Shown here: piece after piece, positions 23,483-35,093 of the stretch
How the letters are laid out: every line of letters begins with the position of its first letter
Position numbering within the stretch: the stretch's first letter is position 1
NCBI GenBank assembly: GCA_035578175.1
Contig: JAQMRL010000003.1
Coordinates: forward strand, 23,150,419 to 23,214,418
Reading direction: 5' to 3'
Source: Catonia carolina
Lineage: Eukaryota; Arthropoda; Insecta; Hemiptera; Achilidae
Length of the DNA: 64,000 nucleotides
Position numbers and translations under genes: made by a program
Notes under the pieces: generated by a model
Told to the model about the DNA's origin: nothing
Database searches by the model: none
Seen by the model: the letters and a program-made list of their open reading frames with translations, nothing else

Positions 23483-23685
23483 ATTATTTCGTTGTCGTAT
23501 TTAATACATAAGTTTTTATATACGTATAAGGATAAATTACGTTATTGGTTATACACCAAGGGGAGTTGGTAATAATTCGAAAAATCTTCGACTGTAGGTG
23601 CGGCAAGGTTGCAATGTTTGATTAACTTAGTGATCCCCATAGCTCAACCCCATATAACAGGTTCGTTAATAACTGTTATAATGTA
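23483..23685. other. Spacer between inverted TG elements
   Basis: About 200 bp of unique sequence. It would form the loop if the flanking inverted copies paired. Confidence 0.6.
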
Positions 23686-24457
23686 AAAAAATCTGGTGTG
23701 AAACACTCACACAACTTTCTCTTGCCAATGCAAATAATCAACAATATAGTAATAAAATATTAAAAATAAACAAAAAACTAACCTCAATAAGCAAACCTAA
23801 TTTTAATCATTATATGAAAGACGCAAATGAAAATCAACCTCAGTTCGGCTCAAAAAAATGGAAAATCACTCTTTCACACTAAATTACTCTCTGTAGAGAA
23901 AAATGTTTTAAATTAAAGTTAAAGATCTTTTAATTTTCTATAAATTTTATTATGTACACTTTTGTCATAAAAATTCATCCTAAGGCTGAAATCTTTAAAA
24001 AATCGATTTTTCACACGTTTTCGTGAGAAAAAACAGAAAATCGCTATTTACCGCTAAACTAAGCGTTATACAAAAAAATGTTTGAATTAAAAGTTGTAGA
24101 ATTTTACATTCTTTACACTTTTTATTATATAAATTTTGCGCTATAATACATATAAAAGCCGTAATTTAAAAAAAAACTTTTTTTACGTGTAAACAGCCTC
24201 ACCAAGAATTTCAGCAAACATTGCGCCTACCCTATCTTGTAGAGAATAAAAAATTGAGTAAACCAGGCGATTTTTAAAAAAATCGTAGGACCAGTTTTTG
24301 AGAAAATTGCAAAAAAGTTAAAAATTATGCGAATAAGCTACTACTTCCGGTTGACCGATTTTGATGAAAAAAATGTTCGTGTCGGGTCCGGTAGTGGTAT
24401 GTAACTTAAGTTTCAAGTTTCAAGTTCGTACAATGTTCCGTTCTTGAGATATTTTGT

Positions 24458-24500
<43 letters not shown>

Positions 24501-24653
24501 CAGACACACATACAGACCAATCGCTAAAAACATGAGTTTTGGGTTCAGGGGGTCTGAAAACGTATAGATCCGGTGAAAACACGATTTCGAAAAATCGACA
24601 TGAAAACAATACTTTCCTTTCGATATATTCATATAGGCAAGAGAAAGTAAAAA
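23686..24653 (-). mobile_element. TG element, copy B (inverted)
   Basis: Reverse-complement partner of copy A, starting AAAAATCTGGTGTGAAACAC and ending GGCAAGAGAAAGTAAAAA. It holds its own CA tract (24460-24514, with a few interruptions). Many point differences from copy A (for example in the region after the tract) show they are separate insertions or an old duplication rather than an assembly artefact. Confidence 0.75.
24460..24514. repeat. (CA)n microsatellite inside TG element B
   Basis: CA run with CG and CAGA interruptions near its right side. Confidence 0.9.
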
Positions 24654-25001
24654 TATGTTGATAACAGCTGTTGTTAATTAGTATTTTGTATATCAGCAAT
24701 TTCTTGACCCGGGAATGACGCGTCTTCAAGCAACTAATAGGTTTAATTGGCGCAATATAATGTCCAACGGCTTACGTTTTGTCTAAATGTGATTTTTTCC
24801 AGGAACGTCCTATAATTATTTGAATGAATACCAGCGTACATCTGCCTAGTGTTTGATGTAATTGTTTACAGTAACTACTATACCTTTATCTTTATACGAG
24901 GTGTGGCTATTAAATAACGAGACTGACGTTATGAAAAATTTTATTTTTATTTTATACACGATCACTTATTGTCACCTTCAATATACACTCCTTCTCTATC
25001 C

Positions 25002-25500
25002 CTACAACCCTCCATGTGAATTTTCCATTTTTGGGAAACAGTGGTGAAAGTCATCTTCTGTCGGCTCCTTCAGGACACGTGCCGCTTTCTCTTTTACAGC
25101 TTCCACAGACTCAAATCTTGTCCCTTTTAATGCAGATTTCACCTTAGGGAACAGGTAGAAGTCACATGGTGTAAGATCTGGTGAATAAGGTGGATGTTCT
25201 AACACTGAGATGCTGTACTTGGCTAGGAACCTCTTGACAGATAACGCGGAATGAGCTGGCGCATTGTCTTCGTGGAGAACCCATGATTTGTCCTTCACTT
25301 TTCGGGGCGTTTTTTCCTTACTCTTTGACGTAGTTTAGAGAGTACCTGAAGGTGGTAATATTGATTAATTGTTTGACCTTCAGGATCCCAGTGGAGGTAG
25401 ACAATTGCATGGATATAAAAAAACAATCATCATTGCTTTAAATTTTGACTTGCTCATTCGAGTTTTTTTTTGGCTCTCGGTGAAGTTTGGCTCTTCCAAT
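25002..25500 (-). pseudogene. Mariner transposase, C-terminal catalytic part, broken
   Basis: DD34D transposase of the Tc1/mariner superfamily, which cuts and pastes the element at TA sites. Visible: SWVLHEDNAPAHSALSVKRF with the second catalytic Asp in DNAPAH, then EHPPYSPDLTPCDFYLFPKV with the third Asp in CDF. I count 34 residues between the two Asp, the mariner spacing. Upstream, in other frames, HWVPEGQ-like and KARMSKSKFK-like segments are recognisable but shifted. The C-terminus is altered by a frameshift after FHHCF, where the second copy continues QQWKIHMERC. The helix-turn-helix N-terminal part is missing, so this copy cannot make transposase. Confidence 0.85.
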
Positions 25501-25537
25501 GCATAGATTAGCGCTTCGTTTCTGGATCATAAGTAAA

Positions 25538-25582
25538 CAATACTTTCCTTCCTATATATTCATTTAGGCAAGAGAAAGTAAA
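25538..25582 (-). mobile_element. Solo 45-bp terminal hairpin of the TG element
   Basis: Compared with mariner derivative 2, this copy has an extra CAATACTTTCCTTCC...GGCAAGAGAAAGTAAA flanked on both sides by AGTAAA. It equals the outer 45 bases of a TG element and nothing more. Confidence 0.7.
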
Positions 25583-25883
25583 AACCACGTTTTAACACAT
25601 GTTATTATCGTTTCCAAAAATTTGGGTCATTTTCAATCGCGTACAAAGTGTCAGTACAAACATTTTTGCAAGCTTCATTTCAAACATTTTTGAGCGGCAC
25701 GTGTCCTGAAGGAGCTGACAGAAGATGACTTCTAGCACTGTTTCCAACAATGAAAAATTTGCATGGAGCGTTGTATGGAAAGAGAAGGAGTGTATATTGA
25801 AGGTGACAATAAGTGATTATGTATAAAATTAAAATTAAATTTTGTACAACGTCAGTCTCGTTATTTAGTAGCCACACCTCATA

Positions 25884-26482
25884 TATAACATATTTCCATA
25901 ACTACACATGTATAAATAATAAATTCATGTATAATAACTAAACTATCGTATAGCTACATGAATTAAATAAAATTTAAAAATATATACAAATCAGTTTATT
26001 ATGAACAAAAATACAATCGCACCTACTAAAACAAATCTTGACTGTAGGCAGGGAAGGAACATTATGCAACTTAGCTTAGCATTCTTTACAAAAGAATAGT
26101 TAGGTCTGCTTTATTTAAGAAAGAGAAAAAACAAATAAAAATTTATGGGAAAACCACACAGTGACACACACTTACACATTTCACTCGCAGTACCAACCTG
26201 TACCTCGGTAGAACCAAATTATTTTTGTAGTTTTAAATAACGTACATGTCATCTAATCTTTCTGGCTGAAGGGAAAAACCAACGCTTAAGTTGAATTTTT
26301 TTGGATATAGTTAGATATTATTATAAAATATATCAAATGATTTAGAGTTACGCACTTCATAGGTACTACATTATAAAACTTTGGACCAAGAAAAACTGCT
26401 GGACAAATTGTGTTTTAGTGTGGAATTAATATTTGTTAAAATTTTGTTTCATTAATTTTGAATCTCTAGTTTGCTACATGAT
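25884..26482. other. AT-rich DNA, no gene recognised
   Basis: No motif, exon or repeat family recognised. Confidence 0.5.
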
Positions 26483-26496
26483 TTTTTTTAGTTTTT

Positions 26497-26675
26497 TTTT
26501 TAAATGTCGCATCAACTACAAGGTCATTAGCGACGACGTTGGGGTGTAACTGTGTGTAATGAGGATGAAATGATTATTTGTAACGTATGAAAATATGCCA
26601 TGCCTGAGTGGGATTCGAACCCAGGACCGCATGATGAGAGGCTAGCACGTTACCAACTGCGCCAGTGCGGCCGGC
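26497..26675 (-). mobile_element. tRNA-Met-like SINE with 14-bp target duplication
   Basis: Minus strand: GCCGGCCGCACTGGCGCAGT is followed by TGGTAACG, CTCATCA at the anticodon position (CAT, Met-like) and GGTTCGAATCCC (B box), then a body ending CTAATGACCTTGTAGTTGAT, GCGACATTTAAAA. The target duplication TTTTTTTAGTTTTT is at 26483-26496 and 26676-26689. The tRNA part cannot be a functional tRNA because the acceptor halves do not pair properly. A second copy lies at 39484-39667. Confidence 0.85.
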
Positions 26676-26689
26676 TTTTTTTAGTTTTT

Positions 26690-26850
26690 CAAAGTCATAT
26701 CAACAGCTTTGTCAAGCAATTACGGTGGATAACTGAACTGGAGCGGTGGGTTTTGCTTGTAATAATTAACATACCTTAACCTCCAATCGAACCCAACCTC
26801 CGCTTTGTAGGCTATCGCGCTAACAACTAAGCCATGGAGGCGGCCATGAA
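26690..26850 (-). mobile_element. tRNA-derived SINE, interrupted by the Met-type SINE
   Basis: Minus strand head CCGCCTCCATGGCTTAGTTG, then TTAGCGCG and GGGTTCGATTGGAGG, the same head type as 16676-16863. The body runs to CTGTTGATATGACTTTGAAA. The Met-type SINE inserted into its A/T-rich tail, and this tail supplies the target duplication. Confidence 0.75.
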
Positions 26851-27834
26851 ATATGTTTTGTTAAATATAATATTCAGCATATTCTATTTACATTCTCATC
26901 CTTTATTGAAATATTTTTAATATACGAATTCTACAGGTAGCTTCTCTTGTGTTCAATATTTTCCAATCTCTGTTTTATTATTAACTTTCGAGTATCTCTT
27001 ATGTTTGTTAAATTCTGCTCAATATAGATCCTTTTTTAAATTTCCAATTTCATAAAAGAGGAGTTATATGAAAACGATTCGCTCGAGTAATCATCTACTA
27101 CTGTTATTTTGAATTCTAACACTCAAAAATCATCATCGGATTTTTTCCACGATGTTGCCGAGTAATATATTACAGAAGATTGCGTTGGAGGGATTCAACA
27201 GTTATGAAAAATAAAGAAATATTCATCGTGATCAGAAATATCCTGAATGAAAAATCAATTTTTAGAAAGTGAACATTTCGTACAATCTGGACGCACACCG
27301 TTTAATATAACTGTTCAAAGAACATTATGTTTTATGTGAATAGCAAAAACTGAGACTTCAAAAGGAAGTATAGGACGTGATATGCCTGTGTATATAACTT
27401 CGTAAAAAATTTATTGCTTACCAGTTTGTTTACTTATTACCCGAATTATACAATTTTTTATCGTTTATGACCACTTTAGACCAAGCGAAATAATTTTAGA
27501 CAATAGAAGCTCTTTTTGTATGCCACACTCTCGACAATATTTCACTCTAGGTTATTCTATTTTCTCCCCTTCCCCGCACGGTCATTTTAGTGAAAGCCGT
27601 TGAAATTATTAATCAGTAGTCTGAACTACTGATTAATCTGATGAATAGAACAGACGGAAGAAAAATCGAATGAAATAAGATCAAGGATAGAAATTGCGAG
27701 ATCGTCATTTGTGTCTCTAATGAAATTGCTGTGTAGTCGGGATCTTGGTATTGAGCTAAAAAAATGAATTCTGCAATGTTTTGTTGTATGGGATGGAGGC
27801 GTAGACACTCTAAAAGATCCATTTAGAGAAGATA
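26851..27834. other. No gene recognised
   Basis: AT-rich, with no recognised exon. 27600-27830 has a small open frame on the minus strand that overlaps the start of the LINE remnant and is probably a shadow. Confidence 0.5.
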
Positions 27835-28170
27835 CAGGCCTTTGAGATGGTGCTACCACATGATGCGGCGCATTCCGTGGACAGACATATAACAAATAGG
27901 TGTTCTTGATTAAATGGGCAAAAAATGTGAGTTGTTTGAGACAATGAAGAAGAGAAAACTTCAATATCTTGGGCGTGTGATTAGAGGTCTTAAATATCAC
28001 ATCTTGCAATAAATCATGCAGGGGAAGATAAAAGGCATGCAGAGTGTTGGCAGGCGTTGGGCATCCTGGGTTAAGAACCTGAAGGACTGATTTGGTTGCA
28101 GGAATACAGAACTGATCGGTGTAGCAGCAAACAAGGTACACATAATGACGATGATTTCCGATCTCCACTA
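27835..28170 (+). pseudogene. Decayed LINE reverse transcriptase C-terminus
   Basis: One frame from 27863 reads MRRIPWTDI, then KKCELFETMKKRKLQYLGRV, IRGLKYHIL, IMQGKIKGMQSVGRRWASWV, KNLKD, FGCRNTELIGVAANKVHIMT. It is interrupted by four stops but no frameshift. The RR..W.D, KRKLQYLGH..RG.KYH.LQ.I.QGKI.G.RS.GRR..SW..NL..W block is a well-known end of insect LINE ORF2. The minus-strand frame of 204 codons over the same bases is its shadow. Confidence 0.8.
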
Positions 28171-28729
28171 AGCAAGGGACTTTAAACAAGAATAAATCTG
28201 AACTAATTTCAGTCCATAATGTTTTCTTATTCATCCCCAATTAATCAATATCCTTTCCAACTTCTTTAAACCACTTATCTGACACCTAAAGTCTTAAAAA
28301 TTTGTTTCGTCAACCATTCGTCATCCATTCTCTATATTTTCTGATCGTTTATCCTGTACAGTTTTTTTCATCTTCTCACAGTATATACTTCCGCCTATTA
28401 TCTTCAGACAAATTATCTTGCAGAAAATATTTCTCTCGAATTTCTCTGCTTCTCTTAGACCAGCTTCCCTTGTAATTCTAAGACATTCACTCGAGTAGTG
28501 ACACGCAGGTTTAGTCACCGTATTATAATATTGTGACCTTTTCTTGCCTCGAGAGTAATTTTTTCCCGTACAATTTGTGAGTTCATCGAAGTACAGCAGC
28601 CTACTGTTATTTGCTTTCATTTTGCTGGTCTTCAATAAATTTTATGTTCTCTAATAATGTTTCCTTAATAATAAATTAAATTTACTTCAGCATTCACTCA
28701 GAAATTACTTAATTTTAAAAAAGGATATT

Positions 28730-29230
28730 AAAAAATGAAATATTGCTTTTTCTTTTATCATTTCAGCCCACTAAGAAACATGTTAAATGATTTTTTTTCC
28801 TATTTCGTCTATTCAAGCCTTGCTCAGTTTTTCACTGAACTCTTTCGTCCTTTCCTCTGACCATTTATTTTTATCACTTATCATCTTCTCTTTCTCTAGG
28901 AATCCCTTAAATTCTTTAACCTTCCTTAAATTCACTTCTATTCTCTATCCTATCTAATACTTTCATCTCCTTTTTGTCTTTCTCAATTTTCATAAATCGT
29001 TTATTCTCAGTTTTGTAATTTTTGCATCTATCAAAGTACTGTTATGTAAATCTTTTCTGGCTCTTTCTATAAATGTGTCCATAACCTGAATTTTATTTTG
29101 TCATAGTCTGATATTGTTTCTATTTAGTCAGTCCCATAAATCTCTTTATTACTTCTTAACCTAAATTTTGGTTTTTTATTTTTATTTAGACTATACATTT
29201 TCCGTACATGGTTTCTCTCTTTCATTTCTT
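28730..29230 (-). pseudogene. Possible LINE C-terminus remnant
   Basis: On the minus strand, after many stops, VNLRKVKEFKGFLEKEKMIS is followed by DKNKWSEERTKEFSEKLSKA. The second resembles the final KW.EERK.EHSERMK-type tail of LINE ORF2. The rest is too decayed to place, so the assignment is tentative. Confidence 0.4.
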
Positions 29231-30628
29231 TTTCTTCTAAAACCTCTCCTTTTGTTGGAATTAACATTTTTGTCTACATAATTCTTCAAGATTTATACCT
29301 GTAATCTATTATAGTATCTTAATTTACAGTATAACGATATCGATTTTTTATTGTTAATAGTTTGTCAGTTGATGTGAAAACAATAGACATCGCTAAATCT
29401 ATTGTATTATAAAATACATACTGCTTTTTATTTCACTATTTTATATTTTTAATCTATTTACGTACTCACTCCAATAATTGGATGTCATTCAGTAATGTTG
29501 TATTATAAAATGTTTCATCAATCAATTTATTATTTTAAGCTAATACAGATTGAAACTTCATTTTTTTAAATTGTGGTAATTTATTAATTGATTTTCTCAT
29601 TGAAGAAGGTTTCTCTTCAAACTATTAGCTTCGTGATTAGAGAAGTAAAACTCATTTTGTTTCATGAGTTGTGATTGTTGATATTTGTGTGGATTACAAA
29701 AAAACCTTAACTTTTTTTATTAAAGGCACAGAAATTGTTCCAACTAATATAACAACTAATGATAGGAAACGCGGTTTAAAGTAAAACAGAACGACTTTCT
29801 ACTGGTAGTTAATGGCGCTGTTCACTAATACCACAACCACAAACAGCTAATGTTTTTCCTAGCGGTTTTCTTAACTCCTCTAATCACAGCCACAAATGGG
29901 ACCCATTATTTTTCCACCACCTATCCAGGATTAAAAATGTAGGACGCACTAATCCTACGCCACTTGTGGCTCCCTACACAGGATTCGATCCATCAAAAAG
30001 GTACTTAATTCCAGAGTTTTATCAACAAATTACAAAAGTAAATACTGGATTTATGTTCTTAAATAACTAATCTATATATTTCGTAGTAAAAATAAAAATT
30101 AAATTTATTTATAGAAATTCAATACAATGTAAAATCCATTGTAGTTTATGTAACGATTAATTTTGAATCTCATTTTATCAGTGTATTACTTTACTTATCT
30201 CAAAAAAATCTAATTTAACTAAAGAACTACTCGTAAGTTAATAGGCTATTAAAATGTAAATAAGATTCTGTGTAAAAGTTCCATTATAAACTTAACAAGT
30301 TTGCTGCTTATACTATTATATCTTATACTATTCTAAGGGAATTTATGAAAAATTTAGTTTTTACTTTTTAATTTCAAGTATAATTTTCCCTTTAACCCAG
30401 AGTGGGAAATCTGTAGGTTTAGAATTTTTATGTTTTATCATCAGAGATCTACAGCCCAAATCAAAACCGATTGTTGTGATCAAAAAATTCTATAAAGATT
30501 TCTCAACTGCAGTAGAATATATAATATTACAGTATACTGGTTTACAGTAGTAACCAGACGGGTTTTTTCTTCACGTACGAGTAAAACAACGCTCCTATGA
30601 AGCAACTTTGTTATTGTTTTAACTTTTA
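29231..30628. other. AT-rich DNA, no gene recognised
   Basis: No motif, exon or repeat family recognised. Confidence 0.5.
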
Positions 30629-30639
30629 AGGATATCTTC

Positions 30640-31025
30640 TTGCCCATAACAGGCAGGTGGAGTGTTCTACTTGTTCCAAGGCTATACAAAATAGTTCTGT
30701 TTTTACAGATTATTACATGGCCAGTCAATTATATGACTGAAGCATTTAGGAACAGAAAAGGTGAGGTGTAAAAAACACCAGTCAGAGTTATCTTCTCTGA
30801 GAGTAACGAATTTTATTATATAGCCAGACCATATTTATGGTGAATAAAGTGAAGGTGTCATTTGCAGTGTGGAAAGTAGATGCTTTTTAAAGGACCTTGA
30901 TGTTGACAAGCATACGTTTCTACTCAGTGAGGAAGGCTTGTGATTCACCTTTCCTCATTTTATTTAGTAAAGCCCCTAGGGTTCAAACCAACCTTTCGGT
31001 TTATGACTATAACAACAACAACAAC
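30640..31025 (+). mobile_element. (CAA)n-tailed retroposon, copy a
   Basis: Flanked by perfect 11-bp duplications AGGATATCTTC (30629-30639 and 31026-31036). Starts TTGCCCATAACAGGCAGGTG and ends GGTTCAAACCAACCTTTCGG, then a CAA repeat. About 386 bp, with no reading frame. The B-box-like word GGTTCAAACC lies near the 3' end rather than the 5' end, so Pol III transcription from an internal promoter is not obvious. Confidence 0.85.
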
Positions 31026-31683
31026 AGGATATCTTCGTCTTAATCATCGAATGTTGTTCGAACTATCTAGAATTAAAATGGCTTGGCGATTTGAATATGC
31101 TTCGAGTCTCTCTTGGTATGCTGTGCTGAATTTGTTAATTTTTTGATGAATTCAAGGAATGTTTAAATCTCTGTGTATTTTGTTGTCTGTCAGGTACCAA
31201 GTTGTTTGAATGACTTGTCAAGCCTTGTCAAGCCATCAACTAAGTCAATACGTTCAAATTAGTTTGAGAATTAAAACGTATTTAAAAAAAATTAAATTAG
31301 TTAAAAAAAATTAAAAACTTAATTTTTTTAATATAGGCTACTCCAATAAAATTTTAAATAAAATCAACTTTGTTGACCATCATGGATCTTTTTTGGTCAT
31401 CAATTTTATTACTATACCTCATTAAATACGTCTGCTCTTGCAAAAAAAAATTTTTTCAGAATTACAGCTTCAAGATAATGTAATTATTGTTAGCTTCTTG
31501 TGTTTTAATGTATTCACAATACAATATACAGTTAAACAGTAACATATACTGCAATTCCTGTACATAAACATTATACATTACATTATTATAAGCTACTTTC
31601 AAAGGCAAAAAAATATTACACTACAGTAGTAACATTTTATTAAAATTTTATTAGTAGTTAATTTATAGTTATTTATAGCATGT

Positions 31684-31885
31684 AATAAAAATGTTGTGGT
31701 CACCTTCGTTGTTTAGTGGATAGAAAGCTAGACGTGCTGCACACTCCAAAGCAGAAGGTTCTAGATTCGATTCCTGACTGTGGTCAAGAAGTATTTCACG
31801 TTAAAACCCACTGATTTTGTACCGTAATCCTTAGTTGTTGCTAATAACCAAAGGAGTTGATGCGACTCTAAATAAACTAAAATAT
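31684..31885 (+). mobile_element. tRNA-related SINE
   Basis: Head GTTTAGTGGATAGAAAGCTA with A-box character, B box TAGATTCGATTCC, and a body ending AACCAAAGGAGTTGATGCGA, CTCTAAATAAACTAAAAT. The core agrees with the other tRNA-type SINEs here. Confidence 0.7.
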
Positions 31886-32259
31886 TTATATTTTTGTACT
31901 TTCTAAGGAAAAATATATTAACTGCGCTGTCATTTGATCACACCTTCATTTTTACATAAATTACCCCGAAGAAAATGGGTTTATATGACGGTGTTATATG
32001 AGACCTAGTGTGTTTTGTATCAAACTACTTGCTTAAAAGTGACTAACAGAATTGGTTATTGTGTGCAGTGGTGTAAAATCTTTTTTCTTTGTTCTTTCTG
32101 TATTATCCAGAATGTTACAAAAGACAAAATTGGACGAAATTGTTATTTCTAAAACTTTCGTTGCTCTATTTAAGGTATGATTCCACGTTATTTAAATTTA
32201 TATACCTTTATGGTTTTCTTTTGAAAAGTTTATTAATATTAAATCATAAATTATAAAAC

Positions 32260-32425
32260 GGCTGTCTGCGCGTTGGAGTGGTTAGCCTAGAAAGTGGGAG
32301 ATCCCGAATTTGGTTCCCGACTAGGATCTGGAAATCAATATGTATCAAAACTCACCATTCCATAACCAAAAGTAGTCACTAATGACCAAGATGTTGATGT
32401 GTCTTAATATAAAGCAACAAAATAA
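32260..32425 (+). mobile_element. tRNA-related SINE
   Basis: Head GCGTTGGAGTGGTTAGCC, B-box-like TTGGTTCCCGACT, and a body with TAGTCACTAATGACCAAGAT, GTTGATGTGTCTTAATATAA. Same core as 16676 and 31684 but a more degraded B box. Confidence 0.65.
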
Positions 32426-33146
32426 ATTGCACCAAAATGTATTCAACTAACAGACCAAAAGAAGTATAAAAATGTTGTATTAAATATGAAACAAAGCAGT
32501 TTTCAAAATAAAAATTGATTTTATAAAATAATTAAGGGAAAGTCTGTAGTACGGTTTTCCGGTCATTTCTTCTACTTCAATAAATTTTAAAAAAAAAAGA
32601 GGAAAAGCTCTTCTCAAAATTATACATTGGAACTCAACTACTCGTTTATTCTATTGTTCCATTTTATGCTGGCACGTTTGTCGAAGTCCTTATGGTCATT
32701 AAGGGATCTCAAAGCACTAGTTAAAATACATAAAAATTGGTTGTGAACGTTTGAGAATTTCATCTCTTGCTTTTAATATTTTCAGTTATTTTTTCCGTAA
32801 CATAGGGTTCAGACACATAAAATTCCTTTTTCTAAAATTTGCAAAAGAAGTTTTATGAGATAGTTTTAATTCATTTAAATTTACATTTTTAAATTGTACT
32901 AAGGCAAAAAAAATTGGAAAAATACTCCCAAAGTTTTTAAAGAAGTGTAATAATGATTAAATTTAGGGTTTAGAGCAATCAGCTCCAAACGCAATTAATT
33001 GTAGCTAATAGGCAAGTACTACATTTAGTAAACCGAGTATGTTTTAAGGTCACCTTCTCTACTTCAGTTCTAAAATATATGACAATGTTATTACCTGACT
33101 TTAAAAAACTTCTACCTAAAATACAATTAAAGATAAAATTAAAAAC
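32426..33146. other. No gene recognised
   Basis: AT-rich, nothing recognised. Confidence 0.5.
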
Positions 33147-33186
33147 TAGCTGATGAAGTATCTATCTAGCTGATGAAGTATCTATC
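33147..33186. repeat. 20-bp tandem duplication
   Basis: AGCTGATGAAGTATCTATCT and then the same unit again with one end difference, directly left of retroposon copy b. Its GAAGTATCTAT part is also the target duplication. Confidence 0.85.
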
Positions 33187-33547
33187 AATCTGTTCGTTGC
33201 AGGGCTAAAATAAATAGTTCTGTTTCTCATCACATGGTCAGCCAATTAAATGACTGAATCATTTAAGGACAGAAGAGGTAGAGGTGTAAAAGACACTAAT
33301 CAGAGTTATCTCCTCTGAAAGCAATGGATTTCATTAGACAGCCAGACCCTGTGGTGAATGAAGTGAAGGTGTCATTTGCAGAGTGGAAAATATGTGCTTT
33401 TCAGAGGGCCCGGCATGCTGATAATCATACTTTTTCACTCAGTGAGGAAGGCAATGGTAAACCACCTCACTTCTCGTTTTACTTAGTAAAACCTCTGTAG
33501 GTTCAAACCAGCCTTTCGGCTGTTGACCTAAACAACAACAACAACAC
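33186..33547 (+). mobile_element. (CAA)n-tailed retroposon, copy b, 5'-truncated
   Basis: GAAGTATCTAT occurs at 33175-33185 and 33548-33558. It begins CAATCTGTTCGTTGCAGGGC, about 50 bp inside the start of copy c, and ends CGGCTGTTGACCTAAACAAC plus a CAA tail. 5' truncation with a target duplication implies copying by a LINE machinery. Confidence 0.85.
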
Positions 33548-33732
33548 GAAGTATCTATATAATAGTATCTCTGATAGATATTTTACTAATAGCCATACTT
33601 TTCAGTACGAAAATAACTTTATTTCATTAACATTTATCAAAATAAATAATTAACTTTTTTACCGTCTTTTTATTAACAAAATTATATATAATCATTCTTT
33701 ACAATACAATTAATAGGTTTATAATAAAAAAT

Positions 33733-34124
33733 TCTGCCCATAACAGACAAGTGGAGTGTTAAATTATTTATACTCAATCTGTTCCTTACCGGGCAAAAAT
33801 AAATTGTTCTGTTTCGTAGTACATGGTCAGCCAATTAAATGACTGAATCATTTAAGAACAGAAGAGATAGAGGTGTAAAAGACACTAATCAGAGCTATCT
33901 CCTCTGAAAGTAATGAATTTCATTATACAGCCAGACCCTGTGGTGAATGAAGTGAAGGTGTCATTTACAGAATGGAAAATATGTGCTTTTCAGAGGGCCC
34001 GGCATGCCGATAAGCGTACTTTTCTATTCAGTGAGGAAGGCAATGGTAAACCACCTTACTCCTCGGTTTACTTAGTAAAACCTCTACGGGTTCAAACCAG
34101 TCTTTCGGCTGATGACCTAAACAC
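33733..34124 (+). mobile_element. (CAA)n-tailed retroposon, copy c, full length
   Basis: Flanked by AATAAAAAAT (33723-33732 and 34125-34134). Starts TCTGCCCATAACAGACAAGT. Internally it shares long identical blocks with copy b (for example CAGCCAGACCCTGTGGTGAA). It ends GACCTAAACAC with a short tail. The 87-codon frame here is a chance reading of the repeat. Confidence 0.85.
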
Positions 34125-34384
34125 AATAAAAAATCGTGGAAAGGTAACTTCCAATAGAGATATCTTTAAAAAATAATAAAATTTACATAATGTGTACAGT
34201 TTGATATTTAATGCAAAAATAAATTAAATTTTGAAAAATATAGAGGAATTCAAATTACTTAATAAATAAGCCTGTTTGATGTCTTCGTCTTAGCCTTCAT
34301 ATCAAAGTAAATTAATGATCAAATAATTGTCCGATTCAAGCCGTTTTCGTGAGCTAAATTAAATTTTGAAATTTCTTCGTTAAT

Positions 34385-34670
34385 TTTTATAAGAAACAAA
34401 TTTTTTTGAATGAGGCTGATTGTCATGTACCAGTGCACACCTGTTAGATCTCGGAGGACTTTAAAAATAAAAGCTGATAATTTAGATTCTTGATTTACTG
34501 AATACTCTTTACAAATGAAAACTCTAGGTCCAAACGGGTTTGAGAATGGTTTTATATAATAACAGTTTGTTTTGAAGTGAGAATTTTGATTTTAATCAAA
34601 GTTGCCAAAAGGATTGTTTGCATTTTAAGTCCTGCTATTTCAATTCTGCTGAATATATTCAGCAGAAATG
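34385..34670 (+). repeat. Dispersed repeat pair, copy 2 (partner at 17640-17893)
   Basis: Collinear with the copy at 17.6-17.9 kb through GTACCAG, TAGGTCCAAACGGGTTTGAG and TTGTTTTGAAG. Class unknown. Confidence 0.5.
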
Positions 34671-35093
34671 GAATAGCTGGACAGTAATATGTGTAATCCT
34701 AAATATTTTGCTGTATCTGTGTGTGGACTTTGTATGTTGTTAAAATATTACGTGTGAACAATTTTAATGGTAAAATGTAAATGTTATATGAAAAGTTTGT
34801 TTTATGATTTGTTTGTTTTTACGCTATTTATTCTGCTAGTTTAATAAAAATCTAAAAGACAAAAATGCAATTTAAACCTACATTTTCATGAACCATCTAA
34901 ATTACTTTATTATGATTAATTATTACATTGATATAGGACCTATTTATTTTACCTTTAGTAAAAGAAAATAAAGAATTAAGTTTTTTTTTATCTGTTGTTA
35001 TAAAAAGTAAATCGTTTTCATATTTTGGATAAGAAGGCAAGTCCTCTTAGTTATTACTCGTAGCATTAGAATAGATAGTCATTGATTGGCAGT

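Larger units (their letters stand above)
24897..25881 (-). mobile_element. Mariner derivative 1, with 3' ends on both sides
   Basis: A TA duplication (24895-24896 and 25882-25883) flanks the mariner inverted repeat YGAGGTGTGGCTATTAAATA. The left half carries the transposase C-terminal region on the minus strand. The right end, from about 25693 on, is an inverted copy of the same 3' end, so the inverted repeats are about 190 bp long. The transposase N-terminus and normal 5' end are absent. A 45-bp foreign insertion sits at 25538-25582. Confidence 0.8.

Noticed and set aside
26603..26675. tRNA-Met gene on the minus strand
   Set aside because: A and B boxes are good, but the acceptor halves do not pair and the sequence continues into a SINE body with a target duplication. 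The same holds for 39590-39660, 16786-16862, 31698-31780 and 32262-32330.
27626..28240. 204-codon frame on the minus strand
   Set aside because: Shadow of the decayed LINE ORF on the plus strand (27835-28170), whose residues match known LINE tails.
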